In this document: positions 63,016 through 64,000 of the stretch, one piece after another
How the letters are laid out: each line of letters begins with the position of its first letter
How positions within the stretch are numbered: position 1 is the stretch's first letter
DNA from: Streptomyces sp. V3I8
GTDB taxonomy: Bacteria; Actinomycetota; Actinomycetes; Streptomycetales; Streptomycetaceae
Length of the DNA: 64,000 bases
Direction: 5' to 3'
Assembly: GCF_030817535.1 (NCBI RefSeq)
Contig: NZ_JAUSZL010000002.1
Location: 3,038,001 to 3,102,000, forward strand
Translations under genes and position numbers: made by a program
Notes under the pieces: generated by a model
Databases searched by the model: none
What the model saw: only the letters and a program-made list of their open reading frames with translations
Told to the model about the DNA's origin: nothing

Positions 63016-63381
63016 TCACGTGTGGCCCTCCGCGTGATCACCGCCGTCCCAGCGAGCCCGTTTCATGTCGATGCGCGGGAGATGGCCCTCGGAGGCCCTG
63101 CTCGCCTCCTTGAGGGGCGTGCCCTCGCTCCGGTAGTGCGCCAGCGCCTCCAGTTCGTGGCCGGGCAGCAGCGCTCCGTCCGCGCGGACGACCCGCCACC
63201 ACGGCACGGCTCCTCCGTAGAGGGCCATCACCCGGCCGACCTGTCGCGGGCCGCCCTCCTCCAGCCACTCCGCGACGTCTCCGTACGTCATGACACACCC
63301 GGGCGGTATCCGCTCGGTGACATCGAGGACCCGCTCCGCGTACTCCGGAAGGGCGTTCGCCGGGAGGCTCTGCTCGCTCAT
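63016..63381 (-). CDS. Alkyltransferase-like (ATL) protein, MGMT family
   Basis: A 121-residue stand-alone MGMT-fold protein. The helix-turn-helix PGCVMTYGDVAEWL and the RQVGRVMALYGGAVPWWRVV segment are clear; the acceptor motif PCHRV is replaced by PWWRV, with Trp61 in place of the methyl-accepting Cys. ATL proteins flip and mark O6-alkylguanine for nucleotide excision repair rather than repairing it. ATG 63381 is chosen by family length. Rv3204 of Mycobacterium is the counterpart, as I recall. Confidence 0.9.
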   Translation of the reverse strand: MSEQSLPANALPEYAERVLDVTERIPPGCVMTYGDVAEWLEEGGPRQVGRVMALYGGAVPWWRVVRADGALLPGHELEALAHYRSEGTPLKEASRASEGHLPRIDMKRARWDGGDHAEGHT

Positions 63382-63566
63382 CCGACCCATCCTGCCCCAC
63401 CCCGCCGACAACGTGACGGGGCGGCGACCGTGTGTACTGCTCGCCCTCGAACAGCGCTTCGGGCAGACTGTGCGACCCCGCACTGCACCCTGATGCCCCT
63501 CCGTGTCGGCGGGGCATGCCACCATCGTGCGGGCGGTTACTGGTGATACGAGATCAAGAAGAGAAG

Positions 63567-64000
63567 ATGAGACAGCAGGGTGTGCACCCCGAGGACGCGG
63601 AGGGCGCCTCTGAGGTCTCGTCGCGTCCCGACGCCGACGGCGGCCCGGACGACGGCCTCGCGAAGACGTCCGAAGCGTCCGAGACATCCATGACGTCCCG
63701 TGGTCCGGACACGTCCCGACAGCCGGACACGTCCCGGAAGAAGGACATGCGCAAGGAGAGCGGACCAGCACGGACCGTCGGCGTCGCTGGCGAGGCCCCG
63801 GCCGAAGGCGTCCCGGCCGAAGAGGTCGAGGGCGACGAACCGCTGCTCCCCGCGCGCGTGCACCGTCCTTCCGACCTGATGCGTCTCCTGGTGGGCGTGC
63901 TCGCGATCGCCGTACTGCTGTCGATCGCCGCGTTCGCCCACGGCACGACCTCGGGCCTGGCGCAGGACATCAACAAGGGCACCGACGAGGCGCCCGACCT
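63567..64000 (+). CDS. Polytopic membrane protein, LPG-synthase/flippase-like family (3' truncated by window)
   Basis: The frame from ATG 63567 is open to the window edge (144 codons). The first ~95 residues are a disordered acidic/Ser-rich stretch with a PDTSR-QPDTSR repeat; then LMRLLVGVLAIAVLLSIAAF forms the first membrane helix, followed by AHGTTSGLAQDINKG. This N-terminal layout recalls the large lysylphosphatidylglycerol synthase TM-domain proteins of Streptomyces, but the defining part is outside the window. GAAGAGAAG precedes the ATG. It diverges from the ATL gene. Confidence 0.6.
   Translation, partial: MRQQGVHPEDAEGASEVSSRPDADGGPDDGLAKTSEASETSMTSRGPDTSRQPDTSRKKDMRKESGPARTVGVAGEAPAEGVPAEEVEGDEPLLPARVHRPSDLMRLLVGVLAIAVLLSIAAFAHGTTSGLAQDINKGTDEAPD

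Noticed and set aside
62581..63546. Long plus-strand open frame across the adnA start, the gap and the ATL gene
   Set aside because: It is antisense to two motif-supported genes, and its composition is that of a shadow frame.
63382..63771. N-terminal extension of the ATL frame upstream of 63381
   Set aside because: The upstream part is Arg/Pro/Ser-rich, overlaps the start of the divergent membrane-protein gene, and would exceed the normal ATL length.
1..64000. Search for insertion sequences, integrases, phage genes or a genomic island
   Set aside because: No transposase or integrase motif was seen, the two tRNA genes have no flanking integrase or att-like partial copy, and composition is uniform apart from short promoter regions.

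Overview
The window is high-G+C DNA (roughly 70 percent or more by eye) with GTG starts, third-codon-position G/C bias and gene families typical of Streptomyces. Gene order and family content match the chromosome core of Streptomyces. The epi-isozizaene synthase/CYP170A1 pair, the class Ia nrdABS operon behind a cobalamin riboswitch, sigR-rsrA, and wblC next to uvrD2 are, as I recall, in the same neighbourhood in S. coelicolor (around SCO5180-SCO5230, inverted here). No database search was possible, so names rest on motifs and remembered family sequences.

Layout. Positions 1-3.3 kb: end of cstA with its ybdD/yjiX partner, a terminator, two IclR-like palindromes, a DUF3311 protein coupled to a sodium:solute symporter (probable monocarboxylate uptake), and a GNAT acetyltransferase. 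3.3-8.4 kb: cobalamin riboswitch and nrdA-nrdB-nrdS. 8.4-10.9 kb: CYP170-type P450 and epi-isozizaene synthase, overlapping by 4 bases. 11.2-16.0 kb: peptide deformylase, TPR protein, a degenerate HD membrane protein and a complete HD-GYP membrane protein. 16.1-19.0 kb: three roadblock/LC7 proteins, a DUF4388-like protein and a repeat protein, arranged as a divergent cluster. 19.2-20.5 kb: sigR-rsrA with a recognisable sigma-R promoter.

20.5-30.4 kb: hydrolase, SRAP peptidase, M50-like membrane protein, aroA, rsgA, an SMR exporter flanked by 10-bp tandem repeats, TetR, hisN, CBS protein, catalase and a divergent Fur-family regulator with a shared palindrome. 30.4-32.9 kb: two identical initiator tRNA genes on either side of a Sel1-repeat protein. 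32.9-49.3 kb: UPF0182 protein, PPA1309-like protein, YlbL-type Lon/PDZ protease, moaE, SDR protein, DUF2342 hydrolase, NUDIX, three AIM24 genes (one fused to TerD), an M48-like peptidase, an E1/ThiF-like protein, a UbiB/ABC1 kinase and a small Arg-rich protein coupled to wblC. 49.3-64.0 kb: wblC with an attenuator leader and uORF, uvrD2, mycoredoxin with a sigma-R promoter, nudC, an M20 dipeptidase, the adnB/adnA helicase-nucleases, an alkyltransferase-like protein, and the start of a polytopic membrane protein that runs off the edge.

How it fits together. Thiol/oxidative stress (SigR-RsrA, mycoredoxin, catalase-Fur), translation stress (wblC with ribosome-sensing leader) and DNA repair (UvrD2, AdnAB, SRAP, ATL, NrdAB) dominate. 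From 33 kb to the end the order resembles the Mycobacterium Rv3193c-Rv3204 block as I remember it, so this is conserved actinobacterial core rather than a mobile island. I saw no transposase, integrase, phage gene or CRISPR array. The least understood parts are the roadblock/DUF4388 cluster, the AIM24-TerD trio, the orphan E1-like protein and the small protein coupled to wblC.
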